Assembly (NCBI GenBank): GCA_022495995.1
Contig: JAFEMH010002552.1
Location: 1 to 64,000 of the forward strand
Origin: Adenophora triphylla var. japonica
Taxonomy: Eukaryota > Streptophyta > Magnoliopsida > Asterales > Campanulaceae
Direction of reading: 5' to 3'
Length of the DNA: 64,000 nt
In this document: positions 11,840-22,970 of the stretch, piece after piece
Layout: every line of letters starts with the position of its first letter
Numbering within the stretch: the first letter of the stretch is position 1
The notes under the pieces: model-generated
Databases searched by the model: none
Seen by the model: the letters and a program-made list of their open reading frames with translations, nothing else
Told to the model about the DNA's origin: nothing
Program-made: the position numbers and the translations under genes

Positions 11840-12430
11840 CCGTCATCGTCGTGTTTGATCTCTAAAACCGGGACGCCGTTGGTGTCCGTCCTTTCGCTGA
11901 CTATGCTTTGTCGCCGCGTAGATGATGGTCAGATCTGTTCCTTGGACGAACTTTACGCACCGATGGAGAGTGGATGCCACCCCATTGATCTGATGTAGCC
12001 AAGGGCGTCCCAAATGGCAAACAAGGTGATCGGGATGTCGATGACTTGGAAGTCTGCTCGGGACCATTTTGTTTTCCAAACCACAGTTCACATGTGGCTA
12101 TTCCCAAGACTCGGGCGGGATGTTGAGTCGTATGCCTTGATTGCACGAGTCGAGGGCTTTAGATCGATTGCTTTGATCCCTAGCAAATCCATCATTTTGG
12201 CCGAAGGACGTTCATGGATGATCCCCCATCTACCAACACCCGAGGGAGACGGCGCTCGTCCGGTTGAACTGTTATGTAGAGGCTCGTTGTGGTCGCCCCA
12301 AATTTTGGAAGATCGAGCTGTGAAGGTGATGATATTCTTTGTAATTGACGTTGCCAATCATACGGAATCAGTGCTTCATCAGTGTCACTGTGATGGGAAC
12401 CATGGTCTCGGGCCAGGCTTTCTTCCAACT
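11840..12430 (-). pseudogene. Aspartic protease of element A (frameshifted)
   Basis: The retropepsin-like protease would cut the polyprotein. The frame 12428-12192 carries LVDGGSSMNVL near its end, the D-G-G-S active-site form usual in Tat elements. The second conserved region, CHLGRPWLHQI followed by VASTLHR, lies in another frame near 12020-11950. The change of frame between the two halves disables it. Element B has no recognisable protease. Confidence 0.7.
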
Positions 12431-12489
12431 TGAGCTTGTGCGGATAAGATGAAGTGAGTAAGGACCAGAGTGAGATGTTAGCACAGTGC

Positions 12490-13750
12490 GCTTGAGGCGT
12501 GTCAAGACAGGATCTTCAACCTTTGGGTCCAAGGTTTCAGCTTCTTTCGCGTAGGGCCCCTTTTCAATTCGTGGCTCGGGTATGGGCTGGCCTTTTGTCC
12601 GTCCGTGGAGGATTCACCGGGATTTGGCCGGAACGTGTCGGAACATTCACCTCTGGACTTATGGTTTTGCTTGTCTCTCCGTTTACGTAGTGGGGGAGCA
12701 CTGATTGGTGTAAGGCGGACTACGCATTTCAATTGGTTCACTGTCATGGCTTTTCTATGAAGCATCAATAGTGGCTTTGAGATCTTCCCAAGACGGGGTT
12801 GGATTATCTGGACCTTCGGGCCTTCGGTGGCGGTGCGAAGCTCGTCCCCGGTGATCATGGAGCAAACATTGCCGTGGCCTGTGCGAGAACTAAGGCCGGG
12901 GAGATTTGCTGGAGTAGATGACATAGTAGTCAAACTTTCCTGAGGGTTCTCGAGGGTTCCGATTTGTGGGATCACCAGCATTCATACCTCTTTTTCAGCT
13001 TTTGTTGAAGATAGCTTCTTCTTTCGTCGAGGACGGCCCTCGTTCATTGCATCCTGGAATTCCATTTCCGGACAAGCACCGCAATCGCGGACGTCCCACC
13101 GAGATGTGTTCGTTGTTCGGCGGTGGTACCGGGACCTCGGGAGGCCGGATGGACGGGCTTTCCTCTGGAAGGTCTTGTGGTCTTACGTCATAACTGCATG
13201 GCTCGTACGAGGGTAACGAGGTTGACTTCACGGGAGACAATGAGAGATGTTAGAGGTTTGTAGGAGCAGTCATGGCTTGGGAAGCCCCAGGTAGTTGGGT
13301 GGCTAAGGTTCCGAAGTGGTGCATGGCACCTTCGATCCGAGCCCGTTGCTCACCTTGACGTTTTTCAATAGCCATGAGGACCTCGCCAAACTTCTTCCAA
13401 GTGTTGGGAAATTTCTTGGGGGTAAGGTCCCGTTCTCATCCTTGTTATCCACCGACTTGGCCATGGGAATTGACTGACCGCCCTGACAGAGGTGGGTAGG
13501 ACCTTGCTGTTTTGACACTGGGAGACGAGTTCCCGGGTACTCTCGACCACTCTCTGTTAGCTGGAGGGGGTGATGGGCAAGGTTTAGACACGGGAATGGC
13601 CTAACGGGATAGAAGGGGGAAAGCTCATGTGGCATGCGGTTTCCGTTTCTTTTATTTTTGATTTTTTTTTTTTGTTGTTTTAATTTACTTAAAACATGTT
13701 TTCTCAGAGTCCTAGGTAGGTTGGAAAAGATTGCTCTTCTTTTTCGCAAC
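12490..13750 (-). pseudogene. Gag-side region of element A (poorly recognisable)
   Basis: Between the leader and the protease, the minus-strand frames 13749-13303, 13240-12995 and 12981-12502 are collinear with what remains of the 5' coding region of B. The clearest shared segment is REPSGKFDYYVIY near 12960-12915, against GEPSGKFDYYVSYAK at about 25640-25680 in B. I do not see a clear retrotransposon-gag core or zinc knuckle. The region may be degraded, or the canonical gag may be missing. Confidence 0.45.
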
Positions 13751-14796
13751 TATGCTAGATCCTGGGTCGATGGGAGACCATACGTGCGGCTATAAGCCCT
13801 CGTTTTGCACTCGTATTTCGACATCCCGGTGGACGGCCCGGGCGAGGGTCCTATAGTGCAAGCGGTTTCCACCGGCCTAAAAGAAAAATCGAACCTAAGG
13901 ACCGAGCCTGTCATGTTCGTTTTGATGCGTTAGCCATGTGAATAGTGAACCGAGCCGGCCGGCGAGTCAAGATCGGGTCAAGAGTTCGGCTAAGATGACC
14001 TCTTCTTTACCTTGCTTGCGCAAGGGATGCTCGTGACGTTGGGCGTTGGGTCGGGTCATATCGTCATGGCCGACGTATCAAAGGCGTGATGACATGGTGT
14101 CATGCGAGCATGGATGTATATCCTGGACGGAACATCGTGCAGGTGTAGCCGGAAATCAAGATCGTGTCAAGATTTTAGCATGACCTTTCATCGCTTTGCT
14201 TGCGCAAGGGATCTTGAGTTCCGAGCCTTGACTCGAAAATGGCCGGCATGGTATATGTATCCAGCCGTATGACACGGGTAGGTAAAAACCAACCGAGTCC
14301 GGACAGAGTGTGACTCAAGACTCAAACGTGCGGGGTTGACGCTTGGCTAGGATGGGATGTTTGGAATGATCCCGTGCGCGCCCAAGAGGCCTAGGAAGAC
14401 CAAACGGTCGCAACCGAGACCACTCCGGTTAAGGGTTGTCAGAGTGCAAGGCCAGATCCGAGGCAAAGAAGCTACAAGATAGCAAGGCGTGTAACCGAGG
14501 CAAAGCTACAGTGAGCAGAGCGGTGTAACCGAGGCAAATAGAAGGCTGCAGAATAAGGGTCTCTAAAATTCTTTTTCTCGAGTAAAATAGAAATTTTTGA
14601 AGAATTTTAAATGTATGCACGAGATGTATATTGATGCATTTTTTTGTATTTTTATTTTTTTGTAAAATAAAAACGAAGCACGTGCACACACACACAACTG
14701 TGATTAAAGGAAGGGGTAAAATGAAAGTTTGACCCTCATCATCGTTTTCTTTAAAATCTTTTGTTTTGTTTAAAAGTTTTTTTTAAAACAAAAAGT
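13751..14796 (-). other. Untranslated leader of element A
   Basis: This is the region between primer site and coding part. It holds two copies, 184 bp apart, of a segment with the palindrome CTTGCGCAAG (14015-14024 and 14199-14208). B has an analogous leader repeat around TTCGCTCAAGCGAA. A short CA run lies near 14685-14697. No gene is seen. Confidence 0.5.
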
Positions 14797-14813
14797 CCCA
14801 GTGAGTCGCCAAC
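14797..14813 (-). other. Primer-binding site of element A
   Basis: On the minus strand this reads TGGCGACTCACTGGGAC, starting two bases after the LTR end. B has TGGCGACTCCGCTGGGGAC at the same place. This type is typical of Tat/Ogre elements, where an arginine tRNA is the usual primer; I recall that rather than checked it. Confidence 0.75.
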
Positions 14814-15798
14814 TGAAATTATCCGGATCCGGCTCGCGCGCGGGCCCCGGCATCTCGCGTTCGTCATTCGGGAAGTCGCCCGGATCCGAGAGGCAAGACA
14901 ATCGCGCCCGCATCCGGCTTATTCCGTTTTAGCGTTGCGCGTTGGAGGTGTCTCGCCGTTTTGCTTTCGCATTTTGTAGAGTCGCCACGCCGTTTTTATT
15001 AAGCCCAAAACATTGAAAAAGGGCATCAGTTTAAAGATAATTTTAAACTGTTTTTGTGTGATGAGATTTTGAGTTCGGAGGTCAGATGACTCCCTAGAAG
15101 AGAATATTAGAATATTAGAGCTCACTCCGAGTAGCCTCGTAAACGAGTCTTTCGGATACCCCTAATATCCTTTAAATGTTGTGTGTGTGTGTGTGTGCTT
15201 TTAAAAATGCATCTTTGTATCGGATGTCTACATTGTATTGAAATGTATTGAAATAGAATAGGAAGGAAGCCTTACCAATGTTGGTTCGTGTCTGTCTTCC
15301 GCAGGGGAATAATGTTTGAGGTCGGAGTAGCGTTCCGGATTGCTTCAGGGATGCCGGTTGTCCGCGGATAGAGTTTCGGCGTGAGTTGAAACCGTAGGCT
15401 GCGTTTGGGCGCAGGTTCGGCGTGCGTGGGGATCGTCGGGATCAGTCGGGCGAGAGGTTCTAAGGCGTGCGTTGGAATCGTTGGTTGATTCGGGCGGAGG
15501 TTCGGCAAGGTTTGGGATCGCCGGTTTGACTCGGAAAGAGCCGGGACACCGTGGGAAAGACCGTGCAAGGCCTCGGAGTACCACGAGGGGCCTCGAGTAC
15601 CTCGAGAGTGCCTCGGGGCAGCGCGGGAGCGTCTCGGGAGCGCTCGGGGAGGCTTCGGAGCACCTCGAGGGGGCTCGGAAGGCCTCGGAAGGATCCGAAG
15701 GGGCCGGGAATGCCTCGAAAGGTCTTAGAAGGGGAGCCAGAAGGCTTAGGGAGGAAGAGAGAAGTGGGAGGTCTGTGAAAATGAGGAGGGGGAGCCCT

Positions 15799-15808
15799 CT
15801 ATTTATAG
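15799..15808 (-). promoter_or_regulatory. TATA box of the A LTR
   Basis: The minus strand reads ACTATAAATAGAGGGCTCC. B (CCTATAAATAGAGCCCTCC, 22206-22224) and C (CCTATAAATAGAAG near 60753) have the same context. This is the likely Pol II promoter of the element. Confidence 0.7.
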
Positions 15809-15828
15809 TAAAAATTTCGGAGCAAAGA

Positions 15829-16079
15829 GGTCCGTACGGACCTTCTTGGTTATCCGTAATTTTGGATTTCCTCGATTTGAGGGAATCTTGCAATGATGGA
15901 GAATATTACGGAATGATGATGTCCCCATGCAATAAGGTCCGTACGGACCATCTTGCATGCAAAGAGGTCCGTACGGACCAACTCTGCAGGGAAGTCATCA
16001 TTTCTTCCGGGATTTGAGGGAATATTGTGGACTTTAAGGGGATTTAGTAATCATTGAAACAAAGAGGTCCGTACGGACC
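15829..16079. promoter_or_regulatory. Four perfect palindromes upstream of the A LTR TATA box
   Basis: GGTCCGTACGGACC occurs exactly at 15829-15842, 15936-15949, 15966-15979 and 16066-16079. Three copies carry the flank CAAAGA. The middle two are 30 bp apart and separated by a CTTGCATGCAAAG dyad. They lie 20-270 bp upstream of the TATA box in the element's own direction. Further copies lie only before the two antisense PMD genes. Confidence 0.65.
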
Positions 16080-16289
16080 TTAATTGCTTTTCTGATTTCC
16101 TGAAAATTCCCAAAAGGTCCTTTTGTCCCTTTTTATCCCAGAAAGGCTCCTCCCTTGGTTTGTTTGGGGGTTTGAGAGGGTTTTGAGAGGGTTTTGAGTG
16201 AGAGAGGTCTCTGAGACTGCGTGGATGAGTCTACGGTGTTTCCCGTGTGTTTGAAAGGGAGTGATCCAGATTGGGGTACTTACACTTAC

Positions 16290-17270
16290 AAGGATGAAAA
16301 TTTTACAAGTATAAAGGTACAAGGGAAGAAAAATTACAGCCTATGATGTTCTTCATTGATCCACGAGAATAAGCTTGCAACGGTCACAATCAGAATGGAA
16401 GACCAAGTCGGGGTGGACCCTCCAGTTATTAAATCTTCTACCCCTAGAGACGGGGACGAGGGGTTCCAGACCATCCCTAAGACCTGGCATTATCCCGTCC
16501 TGGATATAATATCGGTCGTCAGTCTCCAGCATCGACTAGTCAAGGAGTCCTACCTCGACAAACTCCGTTAGCCGAGCTATCAATGCATCAGACCATTCAG
16601 CCCTCAATACCTGCGTGGGCGCAGCAGGAGTACGCGATGGAGCAACAAACTCCCAGCCTTGCCGGCTCTCCACTCTTATGATGTGATTATCCCAGCCAGA
16701 CACCTTACTAGACATAGGAAGGATGATTTTGGGATTCTTGGAGTCACTCCTTATCACTATAAGCTTAGTCTCCTTGATATAGCTTACGGAGAAGAAGTGG
16801 TGGAAGGCAGATTGGGTAGGCTCAAACCCTAAACTACGATATAAGATGATGAAGCCTACGAGGACCCAAGTATATTCCGAAATTCCCCGAGCAGTTCCAG
16901 CCCGCTTCTCGGCTTCCCACCAAGATCTAGCTTTCCCTTTCAGCATAAACGTAGCAAACACCACCTTCTGTTCCGGTGTACAAGTCAAGGTCCCAAATAT
17001 CGTTTCCATACTCTTAATCCACTCTTGCGGATTCTCTTTCGCACTTCCAGAAAAAGACTCTGGGTTTCTCCTTTGAAATAATTCCAGGGGATCGCGTAGT
17101 GGCACTTGAGCTGCCGGTCTCTCTTGAGCTAACCCAGTTACCACTTGGCCAATTCCTGCCAATGTTTGGTTCAAAGTTTGTAACACTGCCGCCATGGGGT
17201 CTTGCCCTTGATCGTTTCCGTTCCCAGCGTTACGGTTTCCCCTACGGTTTCCATTATGCGACATCTGCAT
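16290..17270 (-). pseudogene. Gag start of D joined to a different transposon-like sequence
   Basis: The 244-residue frame 17270-16536 begins as a gypsy gag: PLELFQRRNPESFSGSA, NPQEWIKSMETIFGTL, then ATFMLKGKARSWWEAEKR at about residues 105-122. A normal gag would continue into its C-terminal half. Here, after about residue 130, it changes to a sequence with LYRSLGFEPTQSAFHHFFSV and a later GWEF. That looks like the plant 'putative gypsy-type transposon' family (PF04195) by memory. The frame stops at 16536, and similar coding remnants continue towards 16290. I infer a recombination junction near 16880. Confidence 0.5.
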
Positions 17271-17791
17271 AATACTTTTATTATTATTACGATTTATCGT
17301 ATTTATAATTTACTCACTCAACAGTAAGTAGTAAAAACTAACATATCTAGCTTGCTACATATGTACTCGTAGACATCTAGCTAGTTAATGTTTTAAGGTT
17401 TCGTCTCAACAGACTGAATTATTTCTCGTATTTCTGTCTTCACAGATTAGATTTTTAATCTTTGAGGATTTTCCGTTTCATCAAACGGTTATAATTTTCT
17501 CACTAGCCCATCATTTGACTAGTCTTTTTCCTTTTTCTTCGGATCATTTTTACTTGACCCTTTTTAAATTCCTGTAGATATTATAATATTATAGTCATTC
17601 ACACATTTCCACACTTAAGGATTATTGAATAACTAAGCAACTTTATTTCTTCCATCTAAGTGGAACTAAAACTATTGGTTCAAAACAATAACTAACGGTT
17701 CATCAACCATAAAAGAAAACAACTAGCATCCTTAAAGTACTTGCTTCCAAACAAAATAAAACAACTAGCTAAATAAATAATTCCTCTGTCT

Positions 17792-18392
17792 CTAGTTGGG
17801 TGGAATAGCTGCTCTCCAATTGGTCTTCGTAACCTCAACGAATTCCACGATCAGCTTCCTATATTCTGCATTCACTTCGTGATACTTGCCATACCACTCA
17901 TAAAGATTTACGGTCAGTCCTGCCTCACGCCGATCCTGCTCGTTTATCTCTCTCTGAAGCCTAAAGAGCGTCGTGGTTGCCTCAGCTAATTGTCCACTTA
18001 ACCGGGTCCACTCCCTATGAGCAACTCTAGCACTTGCCTCCATATTGTTGGCCTTTTGGGTTTCTTTTCTCAGCTTTGTCGGTGAGTTCCTTTATCTCTC
18101 TCTCATGTTCTTTGTCTTCTTGTTTCCTCAAGTCCATTAGCATTTCACAGTCTTCTTCTAAGTACTTAACTGATTGCATCTCTTCCTTAAGCTTGTCTTC
18201 AAGGGTGTTAGCTCTATCTTCAACCTTCAATAGTTGAGTGGTAGCCATATGCCACTTTTCTTCTGCCCTACTTGCTTTCTTCTTAAGGCCTTCTACTTCC
18301 TTCACTAGGGATTTGATCCTCGACTCCTGAGCTAGTAGTGTCTCGGTCTTAATAGCTCTAGTCCTCACAGATTTCATCGGTCTGCGTGCCAT
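17792..18392 (-). pseudogene. Extra coiled-coil ORF 5' of gag in D, two overlapping frames
   Basis: The frame 18392-18027 (121 residues) starts MARRPMKSVRTRAIKTETLL. It is rich in Lys/Glu/Leu heptads (KSLVKEVEGLKKKASRAEEK, ANTLEDKLKEEMQS). The frame 18043-17792 (83 residues) continues the helical character (LSGQLAEATTTLFRLQREIN) and overlaps it by 17 bases. One original protein split by a frameshift is the simplest reading. It lies between primer site and gag, where some chromoviruses carry extra ORFs. Function is unknown; a coiled-coil assembly role is only a guess. Confidence 0.5.
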
Positions 18393-18641
18393 TTCCTAAA
18401 CAAAACAAAATAGCTTTCATTAGCATCTAATATATATGATTCATACTTAAACAATAACTCTCTTTCATTTAAGCATTCAAGTAAGTTATACATTTAACTT
18501 TTCTACTTAGTCTACCTCACTCTCATAAACATTCCAGAGCGAGTCATGACTTAAATCTAAGTTCAGGGTTACCTTCATTCTAGAATTTCTTAGAACTAAG
18601 GTTCCCTAAGGTTAAAGGTATTCTTCCCATGAGACCTAAAA

Positions 18642-18657
18642 CCAGGCTTTGATACCA
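18642..18657 (-). other. Primer-binding site of D (initiator-Met tRNA type)
   Basis: The minus strand reads TGGTATCAAAGCCTGG, close to the common plant TGGTATCAGAGC primer site for initiator methionine tRNA. It starts two bases after the LTR end. Confidence 0.75.
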
Positions 18658-18659
18658 AC

Positions 18660-21097
18660 TGTAACGACCCCGAATTTCCATAATTTCCATAATTCCATAA
18701 ACATAAATAAATACCCAAAATACGGGTCCACAACGGTAACTTAAGTCAAACCATTACATAAGTGCGGAAAGATCAGATGTAACGGCTAAATACAGTAACT
18801 AATACTAATAAAAGTCCTGAAATTCGGAATCATTAAATAATTCATTTATTCTACTTAATTTCTCCGCCTCTTTCTGATGACGGTTCTCCTCCTTTCTATT
18901 CCGGTCCTGAGGGAAAAAGAAAATGAAGGAATGAGCGAACAATGCCCAGTAAGTTCATACGTGGTCTCATCGATACAATGAGGAGACGACTAGGAAGAAC
19001 GCATCCAAAAATTATATTCAAGGATAGGTTATAAACAACAATTATGTGTATATTTTATAGCAAAGAAAGTGTGGCAACTACAACTTTGTTATGCTTTCAG
19101 ACTTCCGTCAATTCCATGGGTCATACCCTACATTGAGTAATTCCCAAAACAACGAACAACTACATTGATGTCGTGTTTTCATAATACATGCTTTTCTCAT
19201 TAAGCATAGTTTCATAACTAGTAAATTATAATGCATACTAGTTATTACATGGGTTATACCCTACATTGAGTATTCCCATATCGATCACCTACATTGATGT
19301 CGATTTTTCATAATACATGCTTTTCTCATTAAGCATAATTTCATAACTAGTAAATAGTAATGCATACTAGTTATTACATACAAATGCATTCGGAGAGGTA
19401 CAAGAACACACATAGCAATTTCAATACTTGCAGATATTCCATGAACAAGAACATATCACAGAATAAGGAATTTTCAATGACGATACATTTCATCAGAGTA
19501 TTTTAAAAATTACTATCAGCCACAGATAGCATTCATGTTTTGAAAAGACTCAATGGAGTTTCCAAACGAATTGATGTACAAGAGTACTTAGGATCGTAAT
19601 TCCTTACCTTAGCTTTGCTTCCTTGCTTAGCAACGCCCTTTACGCGAAATCTACAATCACGTAATAGCATATTTTAGGCACAAGTAACCTTTTATTACTT
19701 CTTATGCACCTATACTTCCTTTCCTTAGTTAACCTATGAGTTATTCTTAGACTCACCTTAATTGGTTAACTAACCTTCTATTTTTAGAAGCTTTCCTCAT
19801 TTAGCAGTTTCTTAACTTAGAAACTTTCTATTCCGAAATCCTAACACTTTGAAACCTAAGTCTTTTAGTATTCTTAAAGTGTTATTCTTCTTCTTTTTCT
19901 TTGATATATTCCCCTTTAAAGTCTTTGGACTTCCCCTAAATTCCTTAGGGTTTCTTTAGATTTTCTTAATTTCAATAAGGTTCTTTAACTTTTCAATTTT
20001 TACGAAATAGTCCCTCAACTTTTGAAAATTACAAAATAGTCCCTCAACTTTTGGAAAATTACAAAATAGTCCCTCAACTTTTGAAAAATTACAAAACAGT
20101 CCCTCAACTTTTGAAAAATTACTGAACAGTCCCTCAACTTTTCAGTAATTGCAAAACAGTCCTTCAGATTTTGAAAATTACAGAACAGTCCCTCAGAACT
20201 TTTGAACTTTTCAGTTCAGTCCTGAAGTTACTGTTCAGTTAGTAACTTAACTGAGAAATCCTTTCAGTTTTGAAAACTCTGCAGTTTAGTCCCTTTTCCG
20301 TTTAAAAACTAACGATTTTTATATAAACTAACAAGAATACTAACCCTTATGTGGAGAACACATAAATCATGCCTAGAACACTTTTCGGCCGACTCCCAGA
20401 ATGTTAAAAAAAATTGTTTTGTTCTTCATTTAATTTTTTTAACATTAAACAATTATTTAATTTCTATATTCTTTAATAAAAATCCCTTTAATCATATTAA
20501 TTGTGTTTGATTCAATTTCAAATCAATATGAACTAGGGTTAGGGTTATTTCATTATAACCTACAATTCCCCAATAATCAAATCCTTAATTTTTTTACATA
20601 AACCCTAGGATTAATCATTAGAAATTCAATAATGGCTAAACCTAGAATTAAATGATTTTAAACTTTGAAAAATCATAACTAATTCAATTTAAATCGGAAT
20701 TGAATGAAACAAAAACTAGATTGTAGGTTATTTTCTTACCTTGATTTTTGATGAAGGAACAATGGCCAAAGGAAGAACAAAAACGGCTGTAATCCTCCCC
20801 CAAGCCAACCGGCCGCCGCCCCTCTCCCTTCTAGGTTTAGGGTTTTTGATTTTTTTCTTTTTTCTTTGCTAAATGAGAGATTGTGAGGAAAATTAATAAT
20901 GAGGTATTATTTTTATACCCTAGGCTTTCACCTCCTTGGGCCTCTTTGACTCCCTAAGCCCAACTTAGCCCACTTAGTTTAATTAATTAAATTGGTCCAT
21001 TTAATTAATCCAAGTCCAATTCAATTAAGTATTATTTTATTATTATTATAATTAAAATAATACTAAAAAAATATTTAAAGTTTTTCGGGTCTTTACA
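18660..21097 (-). repeat. LTR of element D
   Basis: The LTR is 2438 bp with TG...CA ends (plus strand TGTAACGACCCCGAA ... TTCGGGTCTTTACA, themselves partly inverted repeats). It is AT-rich. It contains an imperfect direct repeat near 19100-19390 (TACATTGA.GTCG.TTTTCATAATACATGCTTTTC) and a minisatellite at 20003-20235. The second LTR is not in the window. Confidence 0.7.
20003..20235. repeat. Minisatellite inside the D LTR
   Basis: About seven copies of a roughly 30-bp unit, AGTCCCTCAACTTTTGAAAA followed by TTACAAAAC or similar. Later copies are more degenerate. Confidence 0.8.
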
Positions 21098-21850
21098 AAT
21101 ATAAACCGAGATACGAACGTGGGCTTGTCCGGGCAAGGCCCAAGTGGATTGGGCCTTAAACATAATCCATCAAGTCTCAAATATGAGGAAGGAAATTCCT
21201 CGTACCAAGCCATCTCGTCATTCCCTAGGCCGTTCAAGGCTTGACAGGCGAATGATCAAGGCCCATCTCAAATATCGACGAGGAGACCTCCCTCCAAGGC
21301 CGAGCTGGAGCTCCCTTGACGACGAGGAGGCCTCCTCGGCTATTAAACCATCATGAAGGGTTTCTCCATATATCTCATCTCTTCCCTGGCTCATCGTAGG
21401 CCGAGATGGCCACATATGACGAGGAGAGGTCATCTCGGCTATCGTGCAGAGTTGCAGTTTACCAGTCCTAGCCAATGAAGGACATTGAGCAGTTATACTC
21501 TTTCTAGGATTGTAACAACCTCCTATACACATTCAGGTCCAACAAGGACTCCTCAATATTAATCCTATTGGGATTCAAATCTTATCTCTTAGCAATACAA
21601 TTCAACAGGGATTCTACATTGCTAAGCCTATAAATACAAGCCATAATTCACATATTTTTGTACGTTATCTCTTTGACCATAAGCTCGGTCAAATTGATTT
21701 CTCTCTCAAAAAAAATACTTACTCTCACGCCGGAGGACCTTCGCTGGAGAAGCCCCGACTTAGTTTACATGTTTGTTCATCTATTCCAGGCTATTCAATC
21801 GCCGGAGTACAATCGACCGCTGAATTTGGGCTGATTCAATCTTTTTGACA
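21098..21850 (+). repeat. LTR-like remnant of another element
   Basis: No coding region is seen. The stretch around 21720-21780 (CTTACTCTCACGCCGGAGG then GGAGAAGCC) matches, in reverse orientation, the region 57850-57900. Both look like 3' parts of LTRs of one retroelement family. The sequence ends in TTTTTGACA, directly before the leftover MITE that received element B. Boundaries are uncertain. Confidence 0.4.
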
Positions 21851-21898
21851 GCATCATATAATTTTTTTGTTTCTTTCATTAATACTTCATTAATACTA

Positions 21899-21903
21899 CA
21901 AAT
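21899..21903. other. Left target-site duplication of element B (CAAAT)
   Basis: CAAAT directly precedes the 5' LTR and is repeated at 38297-38301 after the 3' LTR. The uninterrupted site CTACAAATGTAATTC survives in duplication copy 2 at about 50551-50565. Confidence 0.9.
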
Positions 21904-22142
21904 TGTAAGTACCCAAATCTGGCTCATGCCTTCCGGTTAATTTCCCCGGCAATTCCGGTAATTCTCCCGATAATTCCCCAGACTTTTCTGGAGTTCCGGA
22001 ACAATTCCGGAACTGTTCCAAATCATATAAGGGCTGAAGGGAATGCTTCCCAATTAAGAAACACGTTTTTCTTAATTTGGGAAAGGTTCTAGAATTGCCA
22101 CCTTGCATGATTCTAGAAACATGCTGAGTCACAAGGGATAAT

Positions 22143-22215
22143 GCCGCACGGCTGCATTAGCCAAGGATCTCTAGCCGCACGGCTTCATTGGCGATTCCCA
22201 GACTGCCTATAAATA
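22143..22215 (+). promoter_or_regulatory. Palindrome pair and TATA box of the B 5' LTR
   Basis: GCCGCACGGC occurs at 22143-22152 and 22174-22183, 31 bp apart. Each is followed by a GCATTAGCC or TTCATTGGC tail. TATAAATA lies at 22208-22215. The 3' LTR has the same set at 36789-36798, 36820-36829 and near 36854. Confidence 0.65.
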
Positions 22216-22549
22216 GAGCCCTCCTTTACCCATTTTACATACGAAAAACACACACCACACTCCATATTCAGACTCAAAAATACTCCTAAATACTGCTGGG
22301 AATCCCAAGGGTTGAAGAAGCAAGCCAAGAAGCCACCTCCCTCCTCCTTTAAGATTCCAAAGTTGGTCCTTCCACCTAGCTCCACCCAAAGAAGAAGAGG
22401 CCACCATTGGTAACCTCTCACTCCCTAACCTTGCATTCTAATTGCTCTATGTGAATTAAATTGCTCCTTGCATTCGTATATTGTTATTATCTTTGCTTGG
22501 GACTTGGTAGTTTATCATTAAAGATCATATCTTTATCATACCCCCTTTC

Positions 22550-22970
22550 CCCATTTGCATCCTTTGCATGAATTAGGCATCACTTTTCATTAAAAATGTA
22601 ATCTTTGAATCAAAGGTGCATCCTTTGCACCTAAAAACCCCACTTTTACATAAAAATGTCATCTTTATGCATCCTTTGCTCATAAAAATCAAGTCTTTAC
22701 AATAAAATGCATCCTTTGCACATAAAATCCATTTTCATGCATCCTTTGCATTAAAGGTCATTCCTTCATCATAAAAATGCATCCTTTGCTTTTCAAAATG
22801 CATTCTTTATGCATTCTTTGCATATTAAATGCTAATTTCCTCATCAAAATGCATTCTTTGCATAAAAATCATGTATTTACATCAAAATGCATCCTTTGCA
22901 AACCAAAATGCATCCTTTGCAAATCAAATGCATCCTTTGCAACCCAAAAATGTCATCTTTTCACTAAAAA
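22550..22970. repeat. Degenerate ATGCATCCTTTGCA array in the B LTR
   Basis: More than ten irregularly spaced copies of ATGCATCCTTTGCA and variants (TGCATTCTTTGCAT, ATGTCATCTTTA) lie downstream of the TATA box. The 3' LTR has the same array at about 37200-37610. Open frames across it are low-complexity artefacts. Confidence 0.7.

Larger units (their letters stand above)
1..16284 (-). mobile_element. Tat-type Ty3/gypsy retrotransposon A, RT-deleted
   Basis: An LTR retrotransposon read right to left. The right-hand (5') LTR is 14816-16284 and the primer site 14797-14813. The gag-pol remnant lies on the minus strand from about 13750 to 9270. Two PMD-like genes lie on the opposite strand (3540-8536), followed by tandem repeats (410-3235), a polypurine tract and the first 194 bases of the other LTR. 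Positions 1-194 match 16085-16284 closely, which fixes the two LTRs. The PBS type, aspartic protease, integrase and antisense PMD genes place it in the Tat group, where extra antisense ORFs are known. Reverse transcriptase and RNase H are missing, so A could move only with help. It is inserted in element D. Its left outer end lies outside the window, so the target duplication cannot be checked. Confidence 0.85.
14816..16284 (-). repeat. 5' LTR of element A
   Basis: The LTR is 1469 bp with TG...CA ends on the minus strand (TGTAAGTACCCC ... TAATTTCA). It shares a block with the LTR of C (59084-61269), including GAGTCGCCACGC and a long GT run. That run is a (GT)n microsatellite at 15178-15198. 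A PBS-like TGGCGACTC lies inside the LTR at 14979-14987. Promoter features are listed separately. Confidence 0.85.
16285..21097 (-). mobile_element. Gypsy-type retrotransposon D, 5' part
   Basis: A minus-strand element with LTR 18660-21097, a primer site matching initiator-Met tRNA (18642-18657), an extra ORF (18392-17792) and a gag start (17270). It is cut at 16284 by element A, and the rest would lie left of the window. The LTR termini (TGTAACGACCCCGAA and TTCGGGTCTTTACA) and the gag sequence suggest a chromovirus-like gypsy element rather than Tat. Confidence 0.7.

Noticed and set aside
15829..16079. Reading the A palindromes simply as SBP/SPL transcription-factor sites because of the GTAC core
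   Set aside because: The matching B and C motifs mostly lack GTAC (GCCGCACGGC, AGTCCGGCCGGACT), so a GTAC-binding factor would not explain the shared pattern. It remains possible for A alone.
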